DNA of 64,000 nucleotides from Cenococcum geophilum 1.58 (Eukaryota > Ascomycota > Dothideomycetes > Gloniales > Gloniaceae). Position 1 is the first letter of the stretch, and the number at the start of each line of letters is the position of its first letter. Location: contig KV748205.1 of the NCBI GenBank assembly GCA_001692895.1, forward strand, positions 496,001-560,000. The letters run 5' to 3'. The translations under genes and the position numbers were made by a program. The notes below the pieces were generated by a model. The model did not search any database, had not been told where the DNA came from, and worked only from the letters and a program-made list of their open reading frames with translations. Shown here one piece after another: positions 32,609 to 44,700 of the stretch.

Positions 32609-33348
32609 ACTTACGAATACACTCGCTAATTCGGTCGGTTTGGATTGAGGGGTGCATTTTTTTTTCACGGGATATTGGGATATCGGGATTGGGATCAGGG
32701 GCATCTAATACTATCGATACAGGGCATATTTACGGGGCGACTATTTAACGATGGGAACATCACGGATATAAAGGCGTTCTGACAGGCAAGGGCGGGAGTT
32801 TTTATGGAATCGCTAGCCAGGGGGTTGATAACTTATATAGGCCTCAGCCTTACGCTTGATACCAGCAAACCTCTAATTAATAGAAACACCACGCACCGAC
32901 TGCAGCTTCGCAGTCCCCTTAAACCTCCCTTTTCTCTCTTCGAGACCTCAAACATGCTACCGCGCAACTCTAATAATAATATATGAATGCCATGTCCGCT
33001 TAAGACGGGGAACTCAGCCCTACCATTGTAGAGTTTTGCTCCGCAAGATCAATCTCGCCCAGGGTTTGTTGCATAGGCTGCTCATCGATGTCAACGCGGA
33101 AGCCGGCGAGCGAGCCGAAGAAAGGGTATTTTACGCGGGCCAGCGCACGACGTCAAAATCCGAGGACCTGGCAGACGAAAAAACGCAGGCTTAGTTTAAC
33201 GGATGCTTTTTCTCTCGCCACAAAGCCAGAAGAAGTACGATGGAAGCTTATTTTCATCTCCCTCCTAAGCAAAAGGGGAGAAACATGACGAGGAAGTGAA
33301 ACGGGGCTTTTGAGGATATGGGGGGGGTTTGATTGGGAGGGCTTGTTT
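32609..33348. other. Convergent intergenic region CYS3 / NUS1
   Basis: A 740-bp spacer between two stop codons, expected to hold both 3' UTRs. Short ORFs (32804-32986, 33088-33288) are unremarkable. No gene was seen. Confidence 0.45.
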
Positions 33349-34573
33349 TTACCGCCCGAAGCGCATCTGTGCTTTTGCGTAGTTGTGCAGCGCGCGCACG
33401 AAGACTTGGTAGTTCACGCCTTTGTTGTCGGGGACGTGGCTGGTTGGATGGTTAGCGTTAGTCATTGGTCTCTCCCTCTAAAAGGGTCGACATGCAGAGA
33501 AAAAGAGGGGGTGGGCGAACTCACTATATCTCCGTTAACCGCACCTGCCACGGTGGATAGCCCTTCAGCTCCACCTGCGGCGAGAACAGCACCAGCAGTT
33601 CTGGCTCTCCGCACACGCCCTCCTTGAGCTCGACGTCGATTAGCTCCGCTGTGATATCCCCCGGATCCAGCACCTGCTTCTGCGCCATCTCGGCGAGGGT
33701 CTTTGTCAGGTCCACCATGGTGTTTCGCCCATCGTTCGCGCTGAGGAGCAGCAGTGTTATATGCGGCTGTGCGGCGAGCGTTGTGGTCGATGATGGGCTG
33801 GGGGGGCGTGAGGATGATGGGGGTGTTGTTGGCGGGCTGAAGGACGGGAGGTGTGGTGCTCGGACAGAGAGGCTCGGTTTGCGGGACGCGCCGAAGTAGG
33901 ATTCAAGCGTTTGGGAGATGCTGCGGTGGGTTTGGGGTATACAGTTTTTGAGGACACCTATATGGTTGTGTCAGTAAATGCGCAGAAGAATCACGCTCCC
34001 ACAAACGAAATAATGTTGCGTGGCCATTGGCTTACCTGTCCTCTCGTAAATGCTCAACAAAGGTATCCCCGCGCAAGCGCACCATGCTGCTATCTCGCAG
34101 GCATCATTGACCAGCCCTTCCAGCCCTGCATTTCCTTGTTCGTCGTCGCTCTCGTTCAATTCGAGGATAACGCTGAGGTGGTTCGGCAGTTTTCCTAGAT
34201 TCTTCACGTCCTTCTGGATGTATTCGGGCGTACGGTGGTGATAGTACAGGAGAGCGAAGAAGCGGTGGACTACGGCATGCCAGGCGCGGCGGAATCGAAA
34301 CCAGACGGAGAATATGGTGTGGACAATAGTATATACAAGTAAGTGCAATTGACTGGCGAGGAAACTCCGCATCGACCTGGGTTTGTGAGACTTCTTTGTG
34401 GGTTTTCGTACGGCGGGGGGTGGCGAACTCGTAGGCGAAGGGGTTGTAGTGGACGGTGTGGGTGGGAGAAAGGGTTTGAGCATGTTCTCGCGGTCCTTCG
34501 CCGTTAATGGCCGGCCGTCGAGATTTGTACCTCTATGAAATGCAATCTGTTCGCGAGGACCAAGAGCAGACAT
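33349..34573 (-). CDS. NUS1: Dehydrodolichyl diphosphate synthase subunit NUS1
   Basis: Nus1/NgBR is the non-catalytic partner of the cis-prenyltransferase that makes the dolichol precursor at the ER. Exons are 34573-34036, 33957-33525 and 33439-33349, giving 353 aa. The start MSALGPREQIAFHRGTN was preferred. A proline-rich head leads to a membrane segment 'FLASQLHLLVYTIVHTIFSV' (about 70-92). Then come 'KNLGKLPNHLSVILELNE', 'LVNDACEIAAWCACAGIPLL' and 'SIYERTGVLKN', the signature of the family. The C-terminus reads 'NKGVNYQVFVRALHNYAKAQ' followed by MRFGR. The RFG triplet fits the RxG motif that supports catalysis in the heteromer. Introns are 78 and 85 nt. NUS1 supplies dolichol for N-glycosylation and so connects loosely with MNN10 in the same window, though not as a cluster. 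Confidence 0.92.
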
Positions 34574-34951
34574 TGTGCAGACTGGTTGCAATAGATCTAA
34601 TAATAATAAGTAGAAGCAGACAAGTTACTTATACAAGGAAGCAAGCTTGATTATACAGCTGAAAAAGCGGAGTAGGATCGGAAGCTATCTCGGCGGGAGC
34701 TTGGTTCATATTTTGGTGTTCGCGCACGGGCCACATTCATTGGACACATGGGATAGCCGATCGCTGAATTAAAGCTTCGTGTCATTAAGGTGTATTTTAC
34801 ATACAAGTTGTGAATACAGCGATACCCCTGATATTACGATGCACTTGGGCCGAGCAAACGGTATCGTACCAAAGAGGTTTTACCGTATTGTACAGTTTTC
34901 CCAAACCCCTTTTTGCAGCAAAACCAAACACTCCTACCCCCAAAAAAAACG
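34574..34951. promoter_or_regulatory. Upstream region of NUS1
   Basis: A 380-bp region between the NUS1 start and the first repeat element. It must hold the NUS1 promoter. The small ORF 34779-34991 overlaps the repeat edge and is not a gene. Confidence 0.4.
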
Positions 34952-34959
34952 CCTCACAA

Positions 34960-35694
34960 TTATCTCAGTAAGCGACTCAGCCGGCAATTGAAACAGTAAA
35001 CCTTGCTAGTACTTAACTAGTATACTTTACAGACGAATTAGGGTTAGTTAGGATTAATCAACAATGCTGTCTCAATTGCCGTCTGAGGGCCTTTGGTGCA
35101 AAAATATAGGAGGGTCGATTCAAGACTGAAATCTTCTTTTACCTTTTTTAATGCCCTACTTCCACCTTAAATAACGTACTTTTAAAAATCTAATCGATTA
35201 TATAACTAAAGCTACTTTTTAAGAATATTTATATAAAAACCCTATAGAATAAAAGTAAGTTGTTAAAATTACAGGTAGAAAAACGTCGTTGATCAGGCTT
35301 GGGTCAACTCGTTAACTTAAAATCTCGCCTGGAGCCTCGCCCAGAGCCTCCCCAGAGCCTCGCCAGAGCCCTACAGGCGCAATTTTGTCGCAAAATCTAC
35401 CTAAATTTTACCTAGTTAACAGCTTTATATTTTAACAAAAATCTAATTAATTATAGAGGAGACCGGTCTGATTTGACTTATTAGCTTATTAGGTTAAATA
35501 GGTGTTGTTAAGGAGTCAAATATACAGGTGAAAGTGTCTCTCATACAAAATTGCGAAAATTGAAGTCGAGCCTCACCAAAGCTCGCACCATACCTAGGTA
35601 GGCCCTCAGACGGCAGGACAAGCCTGCGTTACTAATCAAAAATCATAAAAAACGCAGTGCGCGGGCCAGCCGTCTGAGTCGCTTACTGAGATAA
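34960..35694. mobile_element. 735-bp TIR element with 8-bp target duplication
   Basis: The ends are inverted repeats TTATCTCAGTAAGCGACTCA (left, 34960) and its complement (right, ending 35694), identical for 21 bp and continuing with one mismatch. Direct repeats CCTCACAA flank it at 34952-34959 and 35695-35702, an 8-bp target-site duplication (9 bp if the next T is counted). It is non-coding, so non-autonomous. The 8- or 9-bp duplication fits hAT or Mutator-like elements, and the termini do not decide between them. It contains internal inverted copies of GCCGTCTGAGGGCCT and a short CAGAGCCTCGCC-type tandem run near 35330-35390. A related fragment lies at about 48100-48247. Confidence 0.85.
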
Positions 35695-35712
35695 CCTCAC
35701 AATGCTAATAGC

Positions 35713-38700
35713 TGTTGGCCACGGAAGTAGCTATTGGCCTAAATCGGATGTGCTTTAGATCGTCTTACAATTGTCTTTGATGCCTAGTACCCTATGTAAG
35801 ACTACCCTAGTGCTTACCCTCGTATTTCGTATGTCTTGGTAGATGTCTCTGTTGCCTATACCTCCCCCCTTTCCTATTCTAGCAACTTCCTCGTGTATAT
35901 AAAGATCCTCGAGAGCCACCTTAAATAAAACAGATCACTTATTCAATTCTATGTCTCTACCTAACAGCTAGCTTATGTCATTTGTCTTAATACCTGCCTA
36001 GCTAAAAGTTATGAGCCTGGTAACCTTCTGAGCACTAGGGAGATTTTAGTGGCTAGACGACTACCACTAAGCCTCTTTAAGCATAGTTCGTCACGGAATA
36101 TCGCGTGCTTTACGCGTAAGCGCGTCTCTTTACGCAACTTTAAAATAAAAGCCAAAATGGCAACTAAGGACTCTATAAACCCTCTTTTGCTAACCTAAAA
36201 AGACTAGCCTATATGGTTTTAATTTATCCGCTAAGAAGTAAGTTTTGCGAAGATCTAGGACTATATTAACCTAGATAAGACGGAGAACAAAATCAAAGAA
36301 AATAATGAGCTAGCTATACCTTTAATAGCAGCAGCTCCTATAGCACCTGCAGCAGCACCTGCAGATCCTGTTAGCGACTCAGTCAATCGAGGCACGAGCA
36401 CGGCAAGAGGGACGCGCAAGCCTGTACGATTGGTAGTCTATAAACGAGGATCTAAAGCTAGAGAAAGGAAAGGAGAAGAAGAGCAGCGCTGGTCGAAGTA
36501 GGGTTCTTTTTATGCGGTCTTCTAGTCACGTAACCGCGAAGTTCTGCCAAGTTCTGCCAGGTTCTGCCAGTGCCGTAACATTACCCCCCCCTCCACAAAA
36601 GCCTGCCCTCAGGCTTTGTAGTCCATATTATGCTTATAGGGCGTTCTTATCTTTATGTTCTTCCAGTAGCTTATTATTTTCGCTATGCTAGCACTCTATC
36701 TACTTATCTAGGTACTTTAGGGGTCTTAGTTTATTAGGGTAGCGGTTATAGAATTCTTAAAGCTTATAGAGACTGCCAATAAAGTTCCATATAGGGTACT
36801 AGGTAGGATCTAGGTTATAGCCTTTCCAACTAATATAGTACTTTAGCGTTTTCCTTACTAGTTTATAGGCTAGTACTTCTTTAATTTCCCATTTGTTATC
36901 GCCATTAACTTAAATTAGTAGGGGAGGTTTATTCTTTTATCTAGGCAATAGGTCGTTTATAGCTTTCTATAGCTTATCCGGTAAGAAAACGGGGTAAACC
37001 TTAATTAAATCCGGGAGCTTTACTTTATATAAGTTACCTATCTTCTTAAGGACCTTATATAGTCCCGCTATCTAATAGTCTAGCTTATAGCTAGGCCGTT
37101 CCGTCTTTTAGTTCTTTATTATAACCTAGACTATATCGCCTATAGTAAAGTCAGGTTCGCGCCTATGCTTATTTGCCTACTATTCTATTAATTTCTAGGC
37201 CTTTTCTAGATTTATATGGGCTACCGTCTAGGCTTTCTCTAAGCGCTTAGCGTACTACTAGGCTTCCTTATAAGATAGTTTCTTGCGTATAGTCCGTAGT
37301 CCTTCTGGTCTATTCTAGTTAAAGCTTATTTAGGGTAAATACCCTATTTCTAGTTAGATAGGTGCAAATCCTATAAAGTTATAGGGTAGGGTTGCCTGGG
37401 CGTAGTTTATTAGGGGTAGTAGTTCGCCCTAGTTATCCTAGAAGTAGTTAATAAAAGGCCGGAGTCTCTAATCCAAATATTAATTCACAATCTCCGTCTA
37501 GCCGTCTGTCTAAGGGTGGTATACTATAGAGAGCTTTAGCCTAATACCTAGGATCCGGGTAAACTCGTTCTAGAAGGCTAATATAAATTACGGGCCGCGA
37601 TTAGATATAATAGTATCTAATAGTCCGTAAATACGGTAAACGTAGTAGATATATAGTTAGGCCGCCTCCTTAGCATTAATATTCTTATAATAGGGAATTA
37701 AAAACAGGCGCTTACTAAAGCGGTTAACTAAAATTATAACTATATTATATCCGTCGCGGTCTATTAGTAGCTTATAGAAGTCTATAGAGATATGCTGCTA
37801 GGGGTGGTCGGGTATTAAAAAAGGTTTCAATAGTCCTAGGGTCTTATCTCATGGAATTATAGATCTATGGCAGCTATTACAGTTCCGTATATAACGGTTA
37901 ATATCTATAATTATTCCGGGCCAGTAGTAGCAGTTACCAATAATCTTATAGGTCTTATTTTTTCTAGGGTGGGCTATAGAGACCTAGGTATAAGCTTTGA
38001 TAATAAGCTAGGTCCGTAAGTTCTATTTTTTAGCTACTACTAGCCGTTCCTAGTGCTTAAGTAGTTCATTTTTAAGGGACTATAGGCTAGTAACGTTCTT
38101 TGCCTTTTTACGGTATTCCTATAGAGAGGGGGTCGTTTGGTTAGCCTATAGTAGTTCATTAATAAGGTTAAGTTTAGAGGAGTTAATAGGATATATCTCG
38201 GCGCCTAAGGAGTCTATACTTAGTTCTACCCGTATTTAGGGGTTAAGGTGTTCTAGTTATAGTAGCGTTTAGGTCTATAGTAAGATCTTTATAGCTGTCT
38301 GGTTATCTAGGTCTTGCTTATGCCTTATAAGAGCGTCCGCATGGTTCGTAGCGCCTGGTCTATATATAATTAAGAAGTTAAACTAAGATAGGGTATCCGC
38401 CTAGCATACCTACCGGGCCGTAAGGGCCTTAGTTATTATAAAGTATTCTAGGGCCTTATAATCTAAAACTACCTTAATCGGCTTAGGGGTCCCCTTTAGC
38501 TATATACGCCAGTGCTAAAAGTTAGAGATAATAGCTAGCATTTCTTTATTATGGATATGGTAATTCAGCTCGGCATCTATTATAGTCTTTAAATAGTATA
38601 TAATAAAGTGTTACTCTCCGTCCAGTTACTTCTAGGAAAAAACACCAGCTATTGCGCCGTTTAAGGTATTAGTTTCTAGTATTAAGGGCCGTTTTGGGTT

Positions 38701-41700
38701 AAAATAGGTAAGTAGGGGAGCCGATACCAGCCGTTTCTTAAGCTTATTAAAGGCCTACCTATATATGGCGTTAAAGTAAAAGGGCTGGTCTTTTCTAGTA
38801 AAACGGTTAAGAGGCCGGGCGATCCTGCTATAGTTCTTAATAAAGCGTTAGTAGAAGTTACAAAACCCTAAAAAGGATTATACCCCCTTTACGGTCTGTG
38901 GGGGTGCCCACTAGTTAATTACGGCCGTTTTCTCTAGGTTGGTTTTAATTCCGTCTATACTAATAATAAAACTTAAGTACTTTGTATGCTTAATACTAAA
39001 CTTTAACTTCTTAATGTTAACCTAGAGGCTAGTCTTGCGGAGCCGTTATAGGACTTTATAGACGTACTTCTTGTGTTCTAGCTTGTTCTTAGAGTAGATT
39101 ATAATATTATCCAAATAGGCCGTATAGAAATTGTTAAGGTAGTTAAAAAGTACATCGTTTATATACCGCTAGTACGTAGCTAGTCCGTTAGTTAGTCTAA
39201 AAGGGAGTACTTTATATTTATATGTTCTATAACGGGTCTAAAATATAGTAAGATCTTTAGACCCAGGGTTTATTCTAATTTAGTAGAAGGCCTAGCGGAT
39301 ATTAAGCTTTATAAAGACCTTAGCTCTACTTATTTGGGCCAGAGTCTTATTAAGTAGGGGTAGCGGATAGCGATCCTTGCGGGTTATATTATTTAGCTTA
39401 TAGTAGTTAATGCAGAAGTGGAGTCCTTTATTTAGCTTTTTAATAAAGAGAATAGGCAAGGCAAAAGGGGCTTGGCTAGGCTTAATAAAGCCCTTATTTA
39501 GGTTATTAATAAAATACTACTTTATAGCCTATAATTTGGTAATAGACTGCTTATAGAGGGGGCTAAAGCTAAGGGTGTTTTCTTTGCCCTGCTTAATCTT
39601 AATCTTATAGTTATACGGTTAGTGAGGTGGAAGTATATTAGACGCTGCTTTGGAGAATATATCTTTAAATTTTTGGTGTTAATAGGGCAGCTTTTGTTCT
39701 ACTAGTTCCTTATCTATAAGCTCGCTTTTTTATCCACTAAGCTTATTTCCCTTTTCCTTAATTATTTAATTAATTTTATATAAGCTCGTTATAAAGGTAA
39801 CGGTATTAGGCTGAACCAAGTTCTAGTAGAATCCTACGGCATTAATATAGCAGATATTAACTGGTGGGAGGTCTGCTAGTTTCCTTATAGCCGTTTTCCG
39901 GACCGTATTTTATGGTTTAGGGTTTATAATCTTTTTTAGCTCCTATTCCATCTTCTATAGGTTATCCCTCCGATTTATTAGTTTAGTATAACGTCTAACG
40001 TCCCTTGCTGTTCTTTATAGCTGTATAGGGCCTAAGCTCTCTATAGGGGGCTTTTCTAGGTCACTATTAACTTCCTAGGTCTTTAATGCGGGTAGCGTAA
40101 TATGGGTAGTTTAGGGGTAATGTAGTATATGGATCCGTTATAAATTAAGCTGTATATCTTTCTTAAAGGCCTAGTCCCTATATATAGCATCGGCCTAGTA
40201 AATAGTATTAATCTAGGGCCGTATAAGGTTTTCCATTATAATGCTAATTTCTTTTATAAAGGAAGGGGTTAAGGATAGGGTTTTGGGCTAGGTAAGCCGT
40301 CTACTCCGTATATTAAGCTGTAAGCCTAAATAGGCTAGCTATTTTCGCCCTAAGATTATATTGTGGCTACCTAGGTCCGTAATAAGGAAGGGGGCATTAT
40401 ACTACCTTTATCTGTTAACACGGAGGTAAATCTATAAGATAGTTGTAATAGGTAGTCCTATCCGCCTATTATACCTATAGATAGGAATTAATTTAGGCAG
40501 TTCTTTAATAAGTATATTTAGAAAGTTAGCCAGCTTTATAGTATACTGGGTATCTATTAAGGCGAAGGCATTTACTCTAGAGTTAGCTAAAGTAGAGGTT
40601 AAAACTTGGTATCTATTACGGAATAAAGTATAAAGGATAGTGTAGCTTCTTTTACTAACTAGCTAACCTAGATTAATATCTAATATATTAATCCCTTTTG
40701 ACCCTAGAGAGAAGTCTTTCTCTAGGGTTCCTCTTTTTCCGACTTTGCGCTGTCCTCCTAGATTAATAGAACCTTGTCCGCTTTCGCGTTTATTAGGCAA
40801 TCCCTTATATAGTAACCTTTCTGTCTATAAGAGAAGTAAGCTCCTTAATTACTAAGGGCCTGTATATAGGGGTTGCTATATATAGGCCGAGCATTCGTTG
40901 GACCTATAGCAGGGCTGGCCGCACGGCTAGCTGCTGAATTGGTGGTGGGCTATATAGGTAGTACTGTGGGGGTTACTAATTGTGCTAGGGCATTACGGGC
41001 CGTTCTTATATTGCTTATAGTCTAATTTAAAGGGTTTCTAGCTTTGTACCGTTTAGCGCGTGCCTTAATTTGGCGGAGGCCTTAGTTAATAGCTAAGCAC
41101 TAGTCCGTAAGTTCCTTTAGCGTCTATATAGTAGTAAAAACTGGTAATACGGCTTGCTGCAGGTCTAGGGTAAGCTTGTTAAATAGGTCTGGCATTAAAT
41201 TTTTTTAGGGAATTCGAGCCTGGCCGGCTAGGTGCAGAAAGCGGGTCTAAAAGGCCAAGAAGGTCTCTGTTGTTTTTATGTTTAGGCTTTTATAATTAAG
41301 TCGGGCGTTCTATACTTTAAAGGGGTCCTTATAAATAGAAGACAGGTAGACGATTATCTCTTCTTTAGAGAGGAAGGGCTCTACCAAGTCCTATGCGTAC
41401 TACGGACGTAGGTACGTCTATACATCCCCGCCGGTACGGCTAAAGACGTAGGCCATTTTAGCCTAAGTGGTAGGGAAGTAGTCCGCATTAACTTTAAGCT
41501 TGTCCTATAATTAAAGCTTCTAATTATTAAATATAGGGTTAGTTCCGTCTGTAAGTAACAGGGGGTCCACGACCTTTGCGGACTATAATAATGCTAATAC
41601 TATACGTTAGGCTAGAGCCTTAAGAACTATAGCAAGTCTCTAGGTATCTAATAATTCCTCGCTAGGCGTAGGGGGTTCTCTAGCTTTAAGCAGCTCTCAA

Positions 41701-44700
41701 AGTCGTTTAATTTCGGCATTAGCTACTATAAGCTCCACTTAGGAGTTCAAGTCAGTTACTATTTTACTATTAGAGGTATTCGAGGGTCCTACGGCTGCTT
41801 TGCCAGCTGCTGTATTTCTTAGCATCGTAATATAGTTATTAGGGTAACCTTTAGTAGGATTCTACAGGGGTTCTAGTCTGTGCGTATTCTATAGGTCTTA
41901 TTATTCTTTTCTATTCTTCTAGTTTTAGTAATATTCTTTAGATCTAATTCTGTATTTTATTCTAGTTCGTGGTCTATAGATATATTTAAGTTCCTTCTTA
42001 GGAAGAAAGGGTAGTTAAGCTTTAGATAATGTTAGCGACTTAATTAATTGAGGCACGAGCACAGTAAGAGGGACGCGCAAGCCTATATAATTGGTAGTCT
42101 ATAAACGAGGATCTAAAGCTAAAAAAAGGAAAGGAGAAGAAGAGCAGCGCTAGTCGAAGTAGGGTTCTTTTTATGCGGTCTTTTAGTCACGTGACCGCGA
42201 AGTTTTACCAAGTTCTGCTAGGTTCTGCCAGTGCCGTAACAGATCCTGCAGTACTACTAGCGGATCCTATAGCTCCTATAGCACTACTAGCAGATCCTAT
42301 AGCACTACTAGCGGATTCTATAGCTCCTATAGCACTACTAGCGGCTCCTATAGCTCTAGTAGCAACTTTAGCATCTACTAAAACAGCTATACCTAGGTTA
42401 TTAAGTTAAGGATAATAACCTTAGCAATCTTTAGAGATATAGAGAATGCTCTTTAAGCTCTATAAGCTATAACGATAAGACTACCTAAAGTGGGAAGAGA
42501 AGCTCTATACGTTTATAGTACTCTTATATACCACTATAGGCACTAACTTCTTAGGTTATCTTAAGAACCTTACTATACTATATTTAATTATAAGATAGCT
42601 AAAGAAGGTAGCAAAGCCATCTTAAGCTATATTGCAGTAGATAGTATTAGACGATTTTAGGAAACGGAAATAAGGGCCTAAACGCCAGACTCTAGAATTA
42701 TAGCTTTAGCTTTATATTACTATTATACAAAACGGTAAAGAGCTAGAGGAAGGGCTAATAGAGGTAATAGAGAGTAGCGTTATATAAGCCTTTATCTAGA
42801 ACTATAAGAAGATCTATCTAGCTCTGTATTATGCCTTTATTTAAAAGGTAGCAAAGAGGTTAGAAAAGCTTGAAATGGTAATAATAATTAAGGAATTTAA
42901 CCTTCTCTATAAGCATCTAAATATAGGACGTAACGCCTATGCTATACTCTTAGGGCAGCTAGCTACAGATCCTACGACGTCTACTACTTTAGCACCTTCT
43001 TAATTACCTAAGGCAAAGTGCTTTACTTATAGTTTACCCTATAAGTTAAAGAATTATAAGTAACTATTTTAGTCTCTTTAAGGTCCGAATTTTATTTCAA
43101 ATAATAAGTGTCTATAGAGGTATTAGGAATGGCTTAAGGTCCTAATAAATAAGTAGTATTATAACAAAAGGGTTAAGTAGATTAAGAGGAAAGGCCCTAA
43201 GTTAAGGACGTCTCCGTCAGCCTCGTCTACTACTAAAAAGATTAAGGATCTGGACAGGCCTAGAGCTATAGCAGCTGCTATAACAATATCCTATTTATTG
43301 TTATCATCGTAGGAATATCTAGATCTATCTTTGATTAACGCCTAGGGGTATAATATTATGGTAGATATACACTTTTATAATAATATTAGATACTTCCGTA
43401 ACCTTAAGCCTTGCATATCTATAGTAATAGCTAGAGATTTAGGAGCAGAAATCTATGGATATAGTGATATTAGCTTGGCCATTAATGTGGGTAAATAACG
43501 TCTGACTTAGTATCTAATATTAAGGAACGTAGCGTACGCTCCGTATTTTTATACTAACCTAATATCCGTAGCGAAGCTCCGTAGGGTTAAAGTAATTATG
43601 GACTAATCTATAAACCACCTACACTATAAGGATAATAGAAGCCTATTTACTAACCTTATAGAATACGGAGGTCTCTACCTTATTAATGCTATTGCCTACT
43701 TACTACCTACTCCTACTACCTACGCTATATCCACTAGATTCTTTAAGACCTTAGTATATAACAAAGTATGGCATTAACGCTTACTATACTGTAATATGGA
43801 ATTAGTAGATTATTTACTGACTACGGCAGACGGAGTTAAAGTGGTTAAGACGGACAGAGGAAGGACTCTATATAGTATACCACTTTATAAACTATATATT
43901 CTTAAAAAGATAACATAGCAGATATCTTATAGAATATTTATAAAGGAAACCTACCCTTTTAAACGTATTTACTTTAATGTTATTATAAAGGAAGACGGGT
44001 TTAATAGAGATACGTATATAGCTTACTTTTAGTATAACTATATAAAGTACTATTATGCTTTTCCTATTAAGAACCATAAGTAAGAGATACTGCTCCTACT
44101 ATTTAAATTAATAATAGTATTTATAAAGAAATTTAATACTTAAGGTATCCGTATTTAGTATATAGACAAGAAGTAAGGTATAGGCGCTAGGGTAAAGAAC
44201 CTTATCTAGCTTAACGGAGGTGTTATTAAGCAATTAACGCTATATACCCTAGCTTAAAATAGACCTATAGAGAGGTTAGGGAGAGCCATTTCTAAATAAG
44301 TAAGGACTATTATTATTAAAGCAAAGTTACCTGTAGATCTATAGCCCGAGTTTATGCTCCTTATAGTATTCCTACTTAATTAAACTCCTATTAAGTCCAT
44401 TAACTAGAAAACCCTATTTAAGATACTGTATAAACGGAAGCTATAGCTAGCAGGGCTTTATATAGCTGAATTTTTAACCTATATACTTATTAAACACAGT
44501 ATTCCTAGAAAGGCAAAGTTTAAGCTATAAGCCTAAATAGGTTATCTTATTAGTATAAAAGCGTTAAATATCTATAGGGTATAGATACTAACTACTAACC
44601 GCATTATTTAATCTTGTAATATACAAATAGATAAGTTAAAGAGATATTAATCTCCTAAGACACTAGAATACCTTATTATCTTATAGGCTTAAAAGGATTA

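Noticed and set aside
42247-42409. ORF of short Ala/Leu/Pro repeats
   Set aside because: Part of the gag-like region of the broken copia element just right of the nested insertion; not a host gene.
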